Below are positions 8,518-17,528 of a DNA stretch of 64,000 nucleotides, in pieces; position 1 is the first letter of the stretch, and the number at the start of each line of letters is the position of its first letter. The position numbers and the translations under genes are program-made. Source of the DNA: Sandaracinaceae bacterium (GTDB lineage Bacteria; Myxococcota_A; Polyangia; Polyangiales; Houyiibacteriaceae); NCBI GenBank assembly GCA_016706685.1, contig JADJJE010000057.1:113667-177666 (forward strand), read 5' to 3'. The notes under the pieces are model-generated. The model searched no databases. It had not been told where the DNA came from and saw nothing but the letters and a program-made list of their open reading frames with translations.

Positions 8518-10830
8518 TCACCACGTGGGCCTGCGGATGACGTAAGCGTCGCCGCTTCCTGCCGCGGCCTGGTCGGGCAGAACACCGAACGTCTCGCCTG
8601 CGACGAGCAGGTCACCGCCCACCAGCGCGCCGCTCGTGGTGTAGTCGGATTGAGCCGTACCGAACTGACGGGCCCCGATGAGCTGGCCGCTGGCGCTGTG
8701 CCGCGTCACGACGATGTCGTGCTGGCCCACCGCCATGTGTCCGCTCACGACGCCATTGGAGACCCTTCCAGGGAGATAGATCTGACCGTCGCTGCGGATG
8801 AGCACCGCGGCGACGTCGTCGTTCCCGCTCGTGCCGAACTGCCGGGTCCAGAGTACGCCACCGTCGGTATCGTACGCGCGCAGGATGAGGTCGAAGCTGC
8901 CGAGCGCCGTGTATCCGGGGAAGGCGCTGTTCGTCGAGCCCGCGAGGATGACGTCATCGTTCGCGTTGAAGGCGAGCGCGAGTACGTCGTCGTAACCGCT
9001 CGTACCGAACTGCCGTGTCCAGAGGATGTTGCCGTCCGAATCGTACTTCCTCACGAACGCGTCGTTGCCGCCGGACGAGGTCTGCCCCGGGAGCGTGGCG
9101 TCCTCGGCCCGGCCCGCAACGAACACGTCGCCACTGGCGTCCGCGCCCAGCGCGTAGGGATAGAGCGCTCCGGAGCCCACCCCGAACTGCAGCACCCAGA
9201 GGCGGGTGCCGCTCGAGTCGTACTTCGCGATGAAGATGTCGTTGAATCCCACGAGTGAGTAGGTCGGGAAGGCTCCCCCTGTCCGGCCGGCCACGATGAT
9301 GTTGTCGTCTTCGTCGACGGCCAAGGTTGCGATGCTGTCGAACCCGCTCGTGCCGAACTGCCGGGTCCAGAGGACGCTGCCGTCCGTGTCGTACTTGCGG
9401 ATGAAGGCGTCGGCGCTGCCCTCGGATGTCTGTCCTGGGAGGGCTTCTCCCGCCATCCCCGCCACGATGATGTGCCCCGCTCCATCGGAGGCGACGCCCG
9501 CTACTCGGTCGTCCGCGCTGGACCCGAACTGCTCCGTCCAGACGATGCTGCCAGCCGCGTCATAGCTGCGAACGAAGGCGTCGGTGAGTCCGGCGGAAAC
9601 CTGCCCAGGCAGCGCTCCCTGCGTTTCACCCACCACGACGATCGCGTCGGTGCCAACCGCTGCCACACCCTTGGCCGTGTCGGACTCGGTGGTGCCGAAC
9701 TGTCGGGTCCAGGTCATCACCGAAGCCAAGGTGGCGCACACACGATTCTGCACGCTGCTGGGCGCGGTGGCCTCCAGCTCCCCAGCTGCGCATTCGGCAA
9801 ACGCGCTGCATGACGTGGTGTTGGGGTTGGCGGTGAACGTCCCCGCAGCACAAGCGGTGCACACGCGGTCGAGCGAAGGACTCGGAGTGGTCGCCGAGGT
9901 GCCCGCCGCGCAGTCACCCCAAGCCGTACAGCTTGCCGCGTTGAGGGTGGCGCTGAAGTGTCCCGGCTCGCACATCTGACAGCCGCGGTCGCGCGTCGCG
10001 CTCGGAAGAGCGCTGACGTACTGGCCGGCGGCACAGGTCACACCCCAACTCGTGCAGACGGTGGCGTTCGGCGTGGTGCTGTAGGTGCCGTTCGCGCACA
10101 TGACGCACGTGCGGTCGTGGGTGGCGTCGCCCTCGTTCATGACGGACTCCCCCGCGACGCAGCTCGAGCGAGACACGCACACCGTGCCCGCGTCAGCGTC
10201 GTGGTCCCAGTCGGTGGTGACGCAGGGCTGCCGCGGGGCAGGGCCACCGGGGCAATAGGCGCCGGGCTCGCACGCTTCGCAGGTGGGGCCGGAGATGGCG
10301 GTGGCTGGTGCGGTCTGGAGCGTGCCGGGGTCGCACGGCGGCCAGCACGTGGATGGGTCGTAGCCCTCGTCCGTGCGACCGTCGCAGTTGTTGTCGGTCT
10401 GGTCGCACGCCTCGGTGGCGCTCGGGTTGATGTCGATGCGCAGGTCATTGCAGTCGTCGCCGCACACAAGGTCACCGTTCGCGGCCTGGTTGCAGCATGC
10501 GGCCGCCACGAAACCGTCGCCGTCCACGTCGGTGCCGCCGAGGGTGGACGGATCGCAGTCCTCGTCGAGGTCGTCCACGTCACAGACCTCGGCATTGCCC
10601 GGGAAGCGGTTCTCGTTGTCGTCATCACAGTCGGACCCACCGCAGGCCACGCTGTCGATGCCGTCCCCGTCGCGGTCCGGGTCGTCGCAGTCGCCGCTGT
10701 CCAAGGTGCTCGTGTCGGGCGCGTCGACAGATGCATCGGATCCAGCGTCGTCCATCGAAGGCGTGCCGCCGCACCCCGAGACGAAGACAGCGAGCACGAG
10801 GAGATGACTGAGACGCTGCCCTTGCACCAT
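8518..10830 (-). CDS. Large lipoprotein: metal-binding motif, Cys-rich repeats, SBBP propeller
   Basis: The 770-residue product has a lipobox, V-S-G-C20, and then three zones. Residues about 45-150 hold the 'putative metal-binding motif' seen in myxobacterial lipoproteins, with Asp-rich segments such as CDDDNENRFPGNAEVCD. Residues about 175-370 carry TNFR/ephrin-like Cys-rich repeats, for example CANGTYSTTPNATVC. Residues about 372-770 hold seven SBBP-type beta-propeller repeats built on WTRQFGTSG and IIVAG. Seven repeats fit one closed seven-bladed propeller. It is presumably an outer-membrane, outward-facing protein. No enzymatic site is visible. Confidence 0.85.
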   Translation of the reverse strand: MVQGQRLSHLLVLAVFVSGCGGTPSMDDAGSDASVDAPDTSTLDSGDCDDPDRDGDGIDSVACGGSDCDDDNENRFPGNAEVCDVDDLDEDCDPSTLGGTDVDGDGFVAAACCNQAANGDLVCGDDCNDLRIDINPSATEACDQTDNNCDGRTDEGYDPSTCWPPCDPGTLQTAPATAISGPTCEACEPGAYCPGGPAPRQPCVTTDWDHDADAGTVCVSRSSCVAGESVMNEGDATHDRTCVMCANGTYSTTPNATVCTSWGVTCAAGQYVSALPSATRDRGCQMCEPGHFSATLNAASCTAWGDCAAGTSATTPSPSLDRVCTACAAGTFTANPNTTSCSAFAECAAGELEATAPSSVQNRVCATLASVMTWTRQFGTTESDTAKGVAAVGTDAIVVVGETQGALPGQVSAGLTDAFVRSYDAAGSIVWTEQFGSSADDRVAGVASDGAGHIIVAGMAGEALPGQTSEGSADAFIRKYDTDGSVLWTRQFGTSGFDSIATLAVDEDDNIIVAGRTGGAFPTYSLVGFNDIFIAKYDSSGTRLWVLQFGVGSGALYPYALGADASGDVFVAGRAEDATLPGQTSSGGNDAFVRKYDSDGNILWTRQFGTSGYDDVLALAFNANDDVILAGSTNSAFPGYTALGSFDLILRAYDTDGGVLWTRQFGTSGNDDVAAVLIRSDGQIYLPGRVSNGVVSGHMAVGQHDIVVTRHSASGQLIGARQFGTAQSDYTTSGALVGGDLLVAGETFGVLPDQAAAGSGDAYVIRRPTW

Positions 10831-10970
10831 TCCGAAATACTACGCAGACGGTGCGCGAATTGCTTCCCTGGAATAGCCGCAACTGAGCGCTGCGCCGGGG
10901 CGAACGGCCCATTGCGCCGCAGGGGCGGACAGGTAAGCTGAACGCCCCCGCAGCGTGATTCATCCCCCCG

Positions 10971-12017
10971 ATGGGCCAGCACTCCCCTAGCGTCCACAAG
11001 TACCAACCAGGCGATGTCCTGCTCGAGCGCTACCAGCTCGAGCGCCAGCTCGCCGTGGGAGGCATGGGGGAGCTGTGGCGCGCGGTGAACCTGGCGCTCG
11101 AGCAACCCGTGGCCGTGAAGCTGCTGCGCAGCGCGGCGAGGAACCCCGCCGGAGCGGCCCGGCTGCTCCGTGAGGCGCGCGTGGCCGCCCGGCTGCAGCA
11201 CCGCGCCATCATCCGCGTGTTCGACGCCGGCACCACCGCCACCAACGACCCGTTCCTGGTCATGGAGCTGCTCGAGGGCGAAGACGCCGGCACCCTCCTG
11301 GAAGACGGTGGTCCGCTCGATGCCGTGCGCGCCGTGCAGCTCATGATCCCGGTGCTCTCGGGGTTGGCCGTGGCGCACGCGCAGGGCGTGGTGCACCGCG
11401 ACCTGAAGCCCGACAACATCTTTCTGGCGCGCCTCAGCGACGGCACCGTGCAGCCCAAGCTCATCGACTTCGGTGTGGCGCACGTGTCCACACAGCTGGC
11501 CGCCAGCAAGCTCACCACGGCGGGCATGCTGCTGGGCACGCCCGAGTACATGGCCCCCGAGCAGATCGAGTGCCGCGAGGACATCGACGCGCGCGCCGAC
11601 GTCTGGGCGGTGGGCATCACCCTCTATCAGCTCGTCGCCGGCGCCGTGCCCTTCACCGGAGAGACCCTGCTCCAGATCTTCGACGCCGTGATGGAGGCCC
11701 ACGTGCCGTTCCCCACGCGCGCGCGCGGCCTCGATGGCGGCCTGTGGTCCATCCTCACGGACTGCCTGCGCCGCGATCGAGACGAGCGCTTCGCCTCGGT
11801 GGAAGAGGTGGAGCGCGCGCTGACCGCCTGGCTCGCCAAGCGCGGGGTCACCGAGGACTACGCGCGCCACAGCTTGGTGACTGCAGCAGCGGTCCGTCCG
11901 TCCACGCTCGTGCCCACGCTCGCACCCCCGCCTCCTCGTGCGGAGAGCGAGGCACGCCCCGCCGGTGCCACCCTCGACCGCGCCATCTTTTCAGTGCTGG
12001 AGAAGAAGCCCTCGTGA
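10971..12017 (+). CDS. Serine/threonine protein kinase (Hanks type)
   Basis: The 348-residue protein is a complete eukaryotic-like kinase. It has the glycine loop LAVGGMGELWRA, the ATP-anchoring Lys50 in VAVK, the catalytic loop HRDLKPDN (Asp144) and the magnesium-binding D166-F-G. The activation segment GTPEYMAPEQ follows. The tail from about residue 300 is short and Pro-rich. No transmembrane segment is present, so the kinase is cytoplasmic and any sensing must come from a partner. Its stop overlaps the GTG start of the PAS-V4R gene (GTGA), suggesting that gene encodes the partner or target. Confidence 0.95.
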   Translation: MGQHSPSVHKYQPGDVLLERYQLERQLAVGGMGELWRAVNLALEQPVAVKLLRSAARNPAGAARLLREARVAARLQHRAIIRVFDAGTTATNDPFLVMELLEGEDAGTLLEDGGPLDAVRAVQLMIPVLSGLAVAHAQGVVHRDLKPDNIFLARLSDGTVQPKLIDFGVAHVSTQLAASKLTTAGMLLGTPEYMAPEQIECREDIDARADVWAVGITLYQLVAGAVPFTGETLLQIFDAVMEAHVPFPTRARGLDGGLWSILTDCLRRDRDERFASVEEVERALTAWLAKRGVTEDYARHSLVTAAAVRPSTLVPTLAPPPPRAESEARPAGATLDRAIFSVLEKKPS

Positions 12018-13084
12018 TCGACCTCGTCCCTCCCTCATCCTCTGCGGCCACGCTGCTCCCGTTCGATCCCTTCACCGTGGACGAGCGCTCCGAGGCCGAG
12101 CTGGACGAGCTCCCCTTCGGCATCATCTGCCTGGACGAGGAGGGCACCATCCTGCGCTACAACCTGGCCGAGGCTCGGCTGGCCCGGCTCGACCGCAATC
12201 AGGTGGTGGGCAAGAACTTCTTCGCGCGCGTGGCCCCGTGCACGGCCGGCCCGGGGTTCGAGGGCCGCTTCCGCGAGTTCGCGAGGGCGAGCGGGGGGCA
12301 AGACGTGCTCCGCTTCGACTACCTCTTCGACTTCAAATTCGGGGCCCAAGAGGTGGGCATCGAGATCGTGCGGGCGCCCTCCGGCGACCGGTTCTACCTG
12401 TTCGTGAACCGGCGCAAGTTCTTCGAGGCGCGCCGCGACCTGCCCGAGGGGTTTGCCGCTCCGCTCCAGCGCGAGCTGGCACCCAACGAGCAAGCCGAGG
12501 GCGTGCGGCGCGACGACGTGGACCGTCGCGTGCTGGAGGTGCCCTGGTCGTTCTTGTCGGCGCTGCGCACCACCTGCGACCAGGTGGCGCCGGAGGGCTG
12601 GCCGCTCTTCTGCACCGCGTGGGGCACCCAGTGGGGCCGGTCCGTCGCGGTGGATCTCGAGACGGAAGCGCTCGAGGCGTTCCAGCTGTCCATCCGCGAG
12701 GTGCCGCTCCGCACCGCCATGGAGATGCTCTCGCGCGGCATGGCGCGGCAGGGCTGGGGCGCCCTGCGCATCGACTTCTCGTACACGCCACAGTCGGCCT
12801 TCGTGGCCCACCTCGACCGCTCGGCGGTGGCCGAGGCAGCGGCCCGCAGCAAGACCATGCGCTGCCACATGGTGTCCGGGATGCTCGGCGCGGTGTTCAC
12901 CCACATCGCCAGCCGCCGCGTGGTGGCGCGCGAGGTCACCTGCAAGGCGCGCGGCGACGCGAGCTGCACCTTCGTGGTGGTGCCCGACAGCCGCCGCAGC
13001 GCCCTCGAGAGCGCCATCCAGGCGGGCCTGACCGACGTGGGCACGGTGGTGCGCAGCCTGAAGCGCGAGAGCCTCCGTGGCTGA
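12014..13084 (+). CDS. PAS (photoactive-yellow-protein-like) - V4R domain protein
   Basis: The 356-residue product starts with GTG overlapping the kinase stop, with GGAG 11 bases upstream. Residues about 30-140 form a PAS domain aligning without gaps to the chromophore half of photoactive yellow protein. Tyr49, Glu53 and Cys76 fall where PYP has Tyr42, Glu46 and the p-coumarate-binding Cys69, and QVVGKNFFARVAPCT is nearly the PYP sequence. Arg52 and Thr50 of PYP are replaced. Residues about 185-345 form a V4R ligand-binding domain ending in REVTCKARGDASCTF, as in XylR-type regulators. No output domain or HTH is present, so signalling probably goes through the coupled kinase. Whether it binds a chromophore is unproven. 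Confidence 0.85.
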   Translation: MIDLVPPSSSAATLLPFDPFTVDERSEAELDELPFGIICLDEEGTILRYNLAEARLARLDRNQVVGKNFFARVAPCTAGPGFEGRFREFARASGGQDVLRFDYLFDFKFGAQEVGIEIVRAPSGDRFYLFVNRRKFFEARRDLPEGFAAPLQRELAPNEQAEGVRRDDVDRRVLEVPWSFLSALRTTCDQVAPEGWPLFCTAWGTQWGRSVAVDLETEALEAFQLSIREVPLRTAMEMLSRGMARQGWGALRIDFSYTPQSAFVAHLDRSAVAEAAARSKTMRCHMVSGMLGAVFTHIASRRVVAREVTCKARGDASCTFVVVPDSRRSALESAIQAGLTDVGTVVRSLKRESLRG

Positions 13085-13247
13085 GCCGAGCCACGCCGTG
13101 GTGACGGGCCTCGCGGCGCAAGACGCCGAGCGCAGCGCCGGCGAGTTCTTCGAGGCCTTCGTGGACGACACCGAGGTGCTGGACCTCACCGCGCTCCCCG
13201 CGGGAGAGGCGTTCGACCTGCTGTTCGAGGACGACGAGCTTCCCTGA
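13077..13247 (+). CDS. Small acidic protein, third gene of the kinase/PAS-V4R unit
   Basis: A 57-codon frame starts at a GTG overlapping the end of the PAS-V4R gene by eight bases and ends at the TGA at 13245-13247. The product is strongly acidic, with FFEAFVDDTEVLDL in the middle and a C-terminus of FDLLFEDDELP. No domain is recognised. Codon use has the G/C third positions of the neighbours, and the overlap supports real translation. An acidic peptide of this kind could be a kinase substrate, inhibitor or anchor, but that is speculation. Confidence 0.6.
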   Translation: MAEPSHAVVTGLAAQDAERSAGEFFEAFVDDTEVLDLTALPAGEAFDLLFEDDELP

Positions 13248-13299
13248 GGTCATGGAGGCCGGGCCATCCCAACCTCGAGTTGTCAGGAGTCCCTTATTT

Positions 13300-13357
13300 C
13301 AAGGCACATTGGCACCCCGGACGGAAGTGTTTCAACCCGGGGTGCCCAATTGCCTTG
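13300..13357. terminator. Bidirectional terminator-like hairpin
   Basis: The arms at 13300-13320 and 13337-13357 pair at 18 of 21 positions around a 16-base loop, with mismatches confined to the middle of the stem. TTT follows the right arm and the left arm is preceded by an A-rich complement, so it can act on either strand. It sits between the stop of the small acidic gene (plus strand) and the stop of sucA (minus strand), exactly where a shared terminator is expected. Confidence 0.75.
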
Positions 13358-13375
13358 TTTCAAGCCAGCGCAGGC

Positions 13376-16303
13376 TCAGCCCGCGAAGACCTCGTCGATC
13401 AGCATGCGCTGCTCGATCTTGTGCGCCCCGCTCGACCCCGTGGCCGGGCTGGCGCTCTCGGGCCGCGCGATGCAGCGCAGCGGCAGGCGGTTCTCCACGA
13501 TCTCGGGCATGCGCGCGCGGATGAAGTACCAGGCGCCCATGTTCCAGGGCTCTTCCTGCACCCACACCAGGTCCGTTCCGTCGGCGTAAGGCGAGAGGGC
13601 CGCGCGGATCTCGGCGGGGTCGAGAGGGTAGAGCTGCTCCATGCGCACGATGGCCACGTGGTCGGCCTTCTTCAGCTCGCGCTCCTCTTCCAGGTCGAAG
13701 TACACCTTGCCGCTGCACAGCACCACGCGCTTCACCTGCGCGGGGTCCTTGGGCGCACCGTCGACGGTGGTCTTGCTGTCCAGCAGCAGGCGCTCGAACT
13801 TGCCGGTGGCCAGCTCGTCCAGCGTGCTCACTGCGCGCTTGTGACGCAGCAGGCTCTTGGGCGTCATGATGATGAGCGGCTTGCGCCACTTGCGCAGCAC
13901 CTGACGGCGCAGCACGTGGAAGATCTGCGCGGGCGTGGTCAGGTTGACCACCTGCATGTTGTCCTCGGCGCACAGCATGAGGAAGCGCTCGAGGCGCGCG
14001 CTGCTGTGCTCGGGGCCTTGGCCCTCGAAGCCGTGCGGCAGCGCCATGACGAGGCCGCTCAAGCGGTGCCACTTGTCCTCGGACGACGAGATGAACTGGT
14101 CGATGATGACCTGCGCGGTGTTTACGAAGTCGCCGAACTGGGCCTCCCACATGACCAGCGCTTCGGGCGTGTCGAGCGAGTAGCCCCACTCGAAGCCCAC
14201 CACGCCGGCCTCGCTGAGCGGGCTGTCCACGATCTCGAGCCGCGCCTGGTCCTTGGTGAGGTGCCCGAGGCGCGTGTAGCGGGTGCCGGTGACCGAGTCG
14301 AAGATGACGGCGTGGCGGTGGCTGAACGTGCCGCGGCGCACGTCTTGACCGGTGAGGCGGCAGGGGGTGCCCTCCACCAGCAGCGTGGCGAGCGCGAGAT
14401 TCTCGGCGGTGCCCCAGTCCACCTCGACGCCCGTCTTCATGATCTCGCGCTGCTTGTCGAGCACGAAGCGCTGCAAGCGCGGGTGCGGCGTGAAGCCCTC
14501 GGGCAGCGTGGTGAGCTTGTCGATGAGCTCCACCAGCTTCTCGCGCGGGTAGCCCGTGTTGGCGCGCGGCGTGTCGGCGTCGCGGCCACCGATGTATTCA
14601 CCCCACACGCCCAGCATGGCCGAGGGCTTGAGCGCGAAGCTGCCGCGGCGCGCCTCTTCGAGCGCGGTGTCCAGGAACGCGCGCCGGCGGTTCTCGATGT
14701 CCTCGGCCTGCTGCCGGGAGATCTTGCCGAGCTCCACCAGCTTCTCGATGTAGACCTGACGCACGGTGCGCTTCTGGTCGATGGCGGCGTACATGAGCGG
14801 CTGCGTGAAGCGCGGCTCGTCGCCCTCGTTGTGCCCGTACTTGCGGTAGCAGTAGAGGTCCACCACCACGTCGCGCCCGAAGCGCTGGCGGTACTCGGCC
14901 GCCAGGTGCGCCACCTGCGCCACGGCCTCCGGGTCTTCGCCGTTCACGTGGAACACGGGGCAGCGCAGCATGCGCGTGATGTCCGTGCAGTAGCGTGTGG
15001 AGCGGGCGTCTTCGGGGTTGGTGGTGAAGCCCACCTGGTTGTTGATGATGACGTGCACGGTGCCGCCTGTGCGGTACCCGCCGATCTCGCTGAGGTTGAG
15101 CGTCTCGGCCACCACGCCCTGTCCGATGAAGGCGCTGTCTCCATGGATGAGCAGCGGCAGCACGCGCGCGCGGGTCTTGTCGCCCTTGCGGTCCTGCTTG
15201 GCGCGCACGCGCCCCTCCACCACCGGGTTCACCCACTCGAGGTGGCTCGGGTTGAACGCCAGCGTCATGTGCAGCTCGCGCCCGCTCGCGGTCTTGCGGT
15301 CGGTGGAGAAGCCCATGTGGTACTTCACGTCGCCGCGACCCATGTTGCTGCGCGGGTCCTTGTCCTCGAAGCCGGCGAAGATGTCGCGCACGTCCATCTC
15401 GAGGATGTTGACCATCACGTTCAGGCGGCCGCGGTGGGCCATGCCGATGACGATCTCGTCCACCCCGTGGTCGGCCCCACGCTCGATGAGCAGGTCCAGC
15501 AGTGGGATGACGCTCTCACCACCCTCGAGCGAGAAGCGCTTGGCGCCGATGTACTTCGTGTGCAGGAACTGCTCGAAGATCTCGGCGTCCGTCAGCTTCG
15601 TGAGGATGTGGACCTGGTCCTTCACATCCAGCTGCGTGTGGTTGTTGGTGGACTCCATCTGGTCCTGGAGCCAGTCACGCGCCTCTTTGTCCTCGAGGAA
15701 CGTGTACTCCACGCCGATGGTGCGCGTGTACGTCTCGCGCAGGCGCTCCACGATCTCGCCCAGCGTGGCCGTGGGCGGCCCCGTCAGGTCGTCCGTGGAG
15801 AAAACGGTGGCGGGGTCGATGGTGTCGAGGCCATAGCGCTCGAGCGCCAGCTCGGTGGGCGGCAGGTCGCCGAGGCCCAGCGGGTCCATCTTGGCGTAGA
15901 GGTGGCCACGCACGCGGTAGGCGTTGATGAGCGCGGAGAGGCGCGCCTGCAGGTGCGTGGCGGCCAGCATCTCGCTGGTGGGCGGGAAGGACGGGCGCCC
16001 CGGCACGTGCTCGAACGGCACGTTCTCGGAGTCCGGCGGGAAGAAGACGGAGGGCGAGGCGGCGCCTGGCAAGGCCCCCTCACGCGGCAGCCGCTGCTCC
16101 CCGTTGCTGGCCATCCGCGACGGTGCGGCGGGCACCAGCTCGGGGGGCGCGGCCAGGGTGCCGGCGCTGGTCAGCTGCGGCCAGTCCGCCTGCGGGAGCC
16201 GGTCGAAGTACTCGCGCCACGCCGGCTCGACGGCGGTGGGATTGCTCATCCACGCGAGGAACATCTCCTCGACGAGGCCTTGGTTGACTCCAAAATCGGA
16301 CAT
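13376..16303 (-). CDS. sucA: 2-oxoglutarate dehydrogenase E1 component
   Basis: The 975-residue protein is a full-length thiamine-diphosphate-dependent E1 that decarboxylates 2-oxoglutarate in the TCA cycle. It passes the succinyl group to the lipoyl domain of E2. The N-terminus has the E2-binding helix VEEMFLAWMSNPTAVEPAWR. Catalytic-core motifs include IGMAHRGRLNVM, HGDSAFIGQGVVAETLN and INNQVGFTTNPEDARSTRYC. AAGGCGAG precedes the ATG. In most proteobacteria sucB follows directly; here the gene runs into a hairpin and an unrelated convergent unit, so E2 must be encoded elsewhere. Confidence 0.97.
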   Translation of the reverse strand: MSDFGVNQGLVEEMFLAWMSNPTAVEPAWREYFDRLPQADWPQLTSAGTLAAPPELVPAAPSRMASNGEQRLPREGALPGAASPSVFFPPDSENVPFEHVPGRPSFPPTSEMLAATHLQARLSALINAYRVRGHLYAKMDPLGLGDLPPTELALERYGLDTIDPATVFSTDDLTGPPTATLGEIVERLRETYTRTIGVEYTFLEDKEARDWLQDQMESTNNHTQLDVKDQVHILTKLTDAEIFEQFLHTKYIGAKRFSLEGGESVIPLLDLLIERGADHGVDEIVIGMAHRGRLNVMVNILEMDVRDIFAGFEDKDPRSNMGRGDVKYHMGFSTDRKTASGRELHMTLAFNPSHLEWVNPVVEGRVRAKQDRKGDKTRARVLPLLIHGDSAFIGQGVVAETLNLSEIGGYRTGGTVHVIINNQVGFTTNPEDARSTRYCTDITRMLRCPVFHVNGEDPEAVAQVAHLAAEYRQRFGRDVVVDLYCYRKYGHNEGDEPRFTQPLMYAAIDQKRTVRQVYIEKLVELGKISRQQAEDIENRRRAFLDTALEEARRGSFALKPSAMLGVWGEYIGGRDADTPRANTGYPREKLVELIDKLTTLPEGFTPHPRLQRFVLDKQREIMKTGVEVDWGTAENLALATLLVEGTPCRLTGQDVRRGTFSHRHAVIFDSVTGTRYTRLGHLTKDQARLEIVDSPLSEAGVVGFEWGYSLDTPEALVMWEAQFGDFVNTAQVIIDQFISSSEDKWHRLSGLVMALPHGFEGQGPEHSSARLERFLMLCAEDNMQVVNLTTPAQIFHVLRRQVLRKWRKPLIIMTPKSLLRHKRAVSTLDELATGKFERLLLDSKTTVDGAPKDPAQVKRVVLCSGKVYFDLEEERELKKADHVAIVRMEQLYPLDPAEIRAALSPYADGTDLVWVQEEPWNMGAWYFIRARMPEIVENRLPLRCIARPESASPATGSSGAHKIEQRMLIDEVFAG

Positions 16304-16399
16304 CGCTCGCCTTGTTCTCGGCCCCTACGGACGGGGCCCGCAGGAGCGTATCAGCAGCATGGGGGTTGGGGCCACCGCGTTGGCGCGGCGGCACGGGGA

Positions 16400-17425
16400 C
16401 TACGACTCGTGCGGAGCGTCGGCCTCGGCCGTGGGGTCGGCTGGCGCTTCTGACGGAGGCTCTGCGGGCTGACGTCCGCGTCGCACGCGCTCACCCACCA
16501 CGGCCAGGACCAGGATGCCCACGATGATGCCCAGCGAGAGCAGGTTCGGGACGTGCACCCAGTTGTGCAGGATCATCTTGAGGCCGATGAACACCAGGAT
16601 GGCGGCCAGCGCATAGGCCAGCACTTCGAACTCGGCCAGCATGCCCTCGAGCATGAAGAAGAGCGCGCGCAGCCCGAGGATGGCGAAGATGTTCGAGGTG
16701 AACACGATGAACGGCTCGGTGGTGACGGCCAGCACGGCGGGCACCGAGTCGAGCGCGAACGCCACGTCGGTCCACTCGACGACCACGAGCGTGAGCGCCA
16801 GCGTGGTGAACGCGAACTTGCCGCCCTCGCGCGTGGTGAAGTGGCCATTGTGCGGCCCACCGCGCAGCGGCATGACCCGGCTGGCCATGCGGAAGATGAG
16901 GGTCTTCTCGGGGTCCACGTCGTCGTCGTCGCCGCGCACACTGGAGATGCCCTGCCAGATGAGCCAGGCGCCGAAGAAGTAGAAGATCCAGTCGAACTGC
17001 TCGATGAGCCAGATGCCGCCGAAGATCATGATGGCGCGCATGACGAGGGCACCGACGATGCCCCAGAAGAGCACGCGGTGGCGGTATTGGCGCGCCACCC
17101 CGAAGCGGTCGAACACCATCGCGATGACGAAGATGTTGTCGATGCTGAGCGACTTCTCGAGCACGTAGCCCGTGAGGTAGAGCGTGAGCGCCTCGACACC
17201 GTCTGGGACGCTGGGGTCGTGTTGGGCGAGCTGGATGCCGAACCAGTGTTGGTCGTAGATGAGGTAGACGATGCCGCCGAAGCTGACGCCGATGGTGATC
17301 CACAGCGCGGTCCAGCGCGACGCCTCCTTGAACCCGATGACGTGGTCCTTGCGGTTCAGGACGCCGAGGTCGAGCGCCAAGAGCGCCACGACGAGAACGA
17401 AGAATGCTGACCAGACGTAGATCAT
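16400..17425 (-). CDS. alx: TerC/Alx-family integral membrane protein
   Basis: The 341-residue protein has about nine membrane segments and the acidic signatures of the TerC family: LEKSLSIDNIFVIAMVF in one half and VEWTDVAFALDSVPAVLAVT in the other. E. coli Alx and related proteins export manganese or aid metallation of exported enzymes. I see no yybP-ykoY-type riboswitch in the leader at 17426-17528. The C-terminal 35 residues are Pro/Ala/Glu-rich and cytoplasmic. A short GGCCCC/GGGGCC hairpin at 16320-16338 lies between this gene and sucA. Confidence 0.88.
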   Translation of the reverse strand: MIYVWSAFFVLVVALLALDLGVLNRKDHVIGFKEASRWTALWITIGVSFGGIVYLIYDQHWFGIQLAQHDPSVPDGVEALTLYLTGYVLEKSLSIDNIFVIAMVFDRFGVARQYRHRVLFWGIVGALVMRAIMIFGGIWLIEQFDWIFYFFGAWLIWQGISSVRGDDDDVDPEKTLIFRMASRVMPLRGGPHNGHFTTREGGKFAFTTLALTLVVVEWTDVAFALDSVPAVLAVTTEPFIVFTSNIFAILGLRALFFMLEGMLAEFEVLAYALAAILVFIGLKMILHNWVHVPNLLSLGIIVGILVLAVVGERVRRGRQPAEPPSEAPADPTAEADAPHES

Positions 17426-17528
17426 GGGGTGTGGTTCGGGCAGGGCCGGAAGGGGCGGAGGATATCAGCCAAACCGGCAACACGCCCGAAGACGTTTCAT
17501 GCCTTCGAGCGCCCCGGCGGGGGGGGGG

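Noticed and set aside
16320..16338. Terminator between alx and sucA
   Set aside because: The stem of six pairs is short, has no U tract and overlaps the sucA leader, so it is mentioned only with the alx entry.
13280..16453. Very long open frame (1057 codons) on the strand opposite sucA
   Set aside because: It mirrors the codons of sucA, has no homology and is His/Val/Arg-rich as expected of antisense frames in G+C-rich DNA.
17426..17528. Manganese riboswitch before the TerC/Alx gene
   Set aside because: No yybP-ykoY-like conserved segments could be seen in this stretch.
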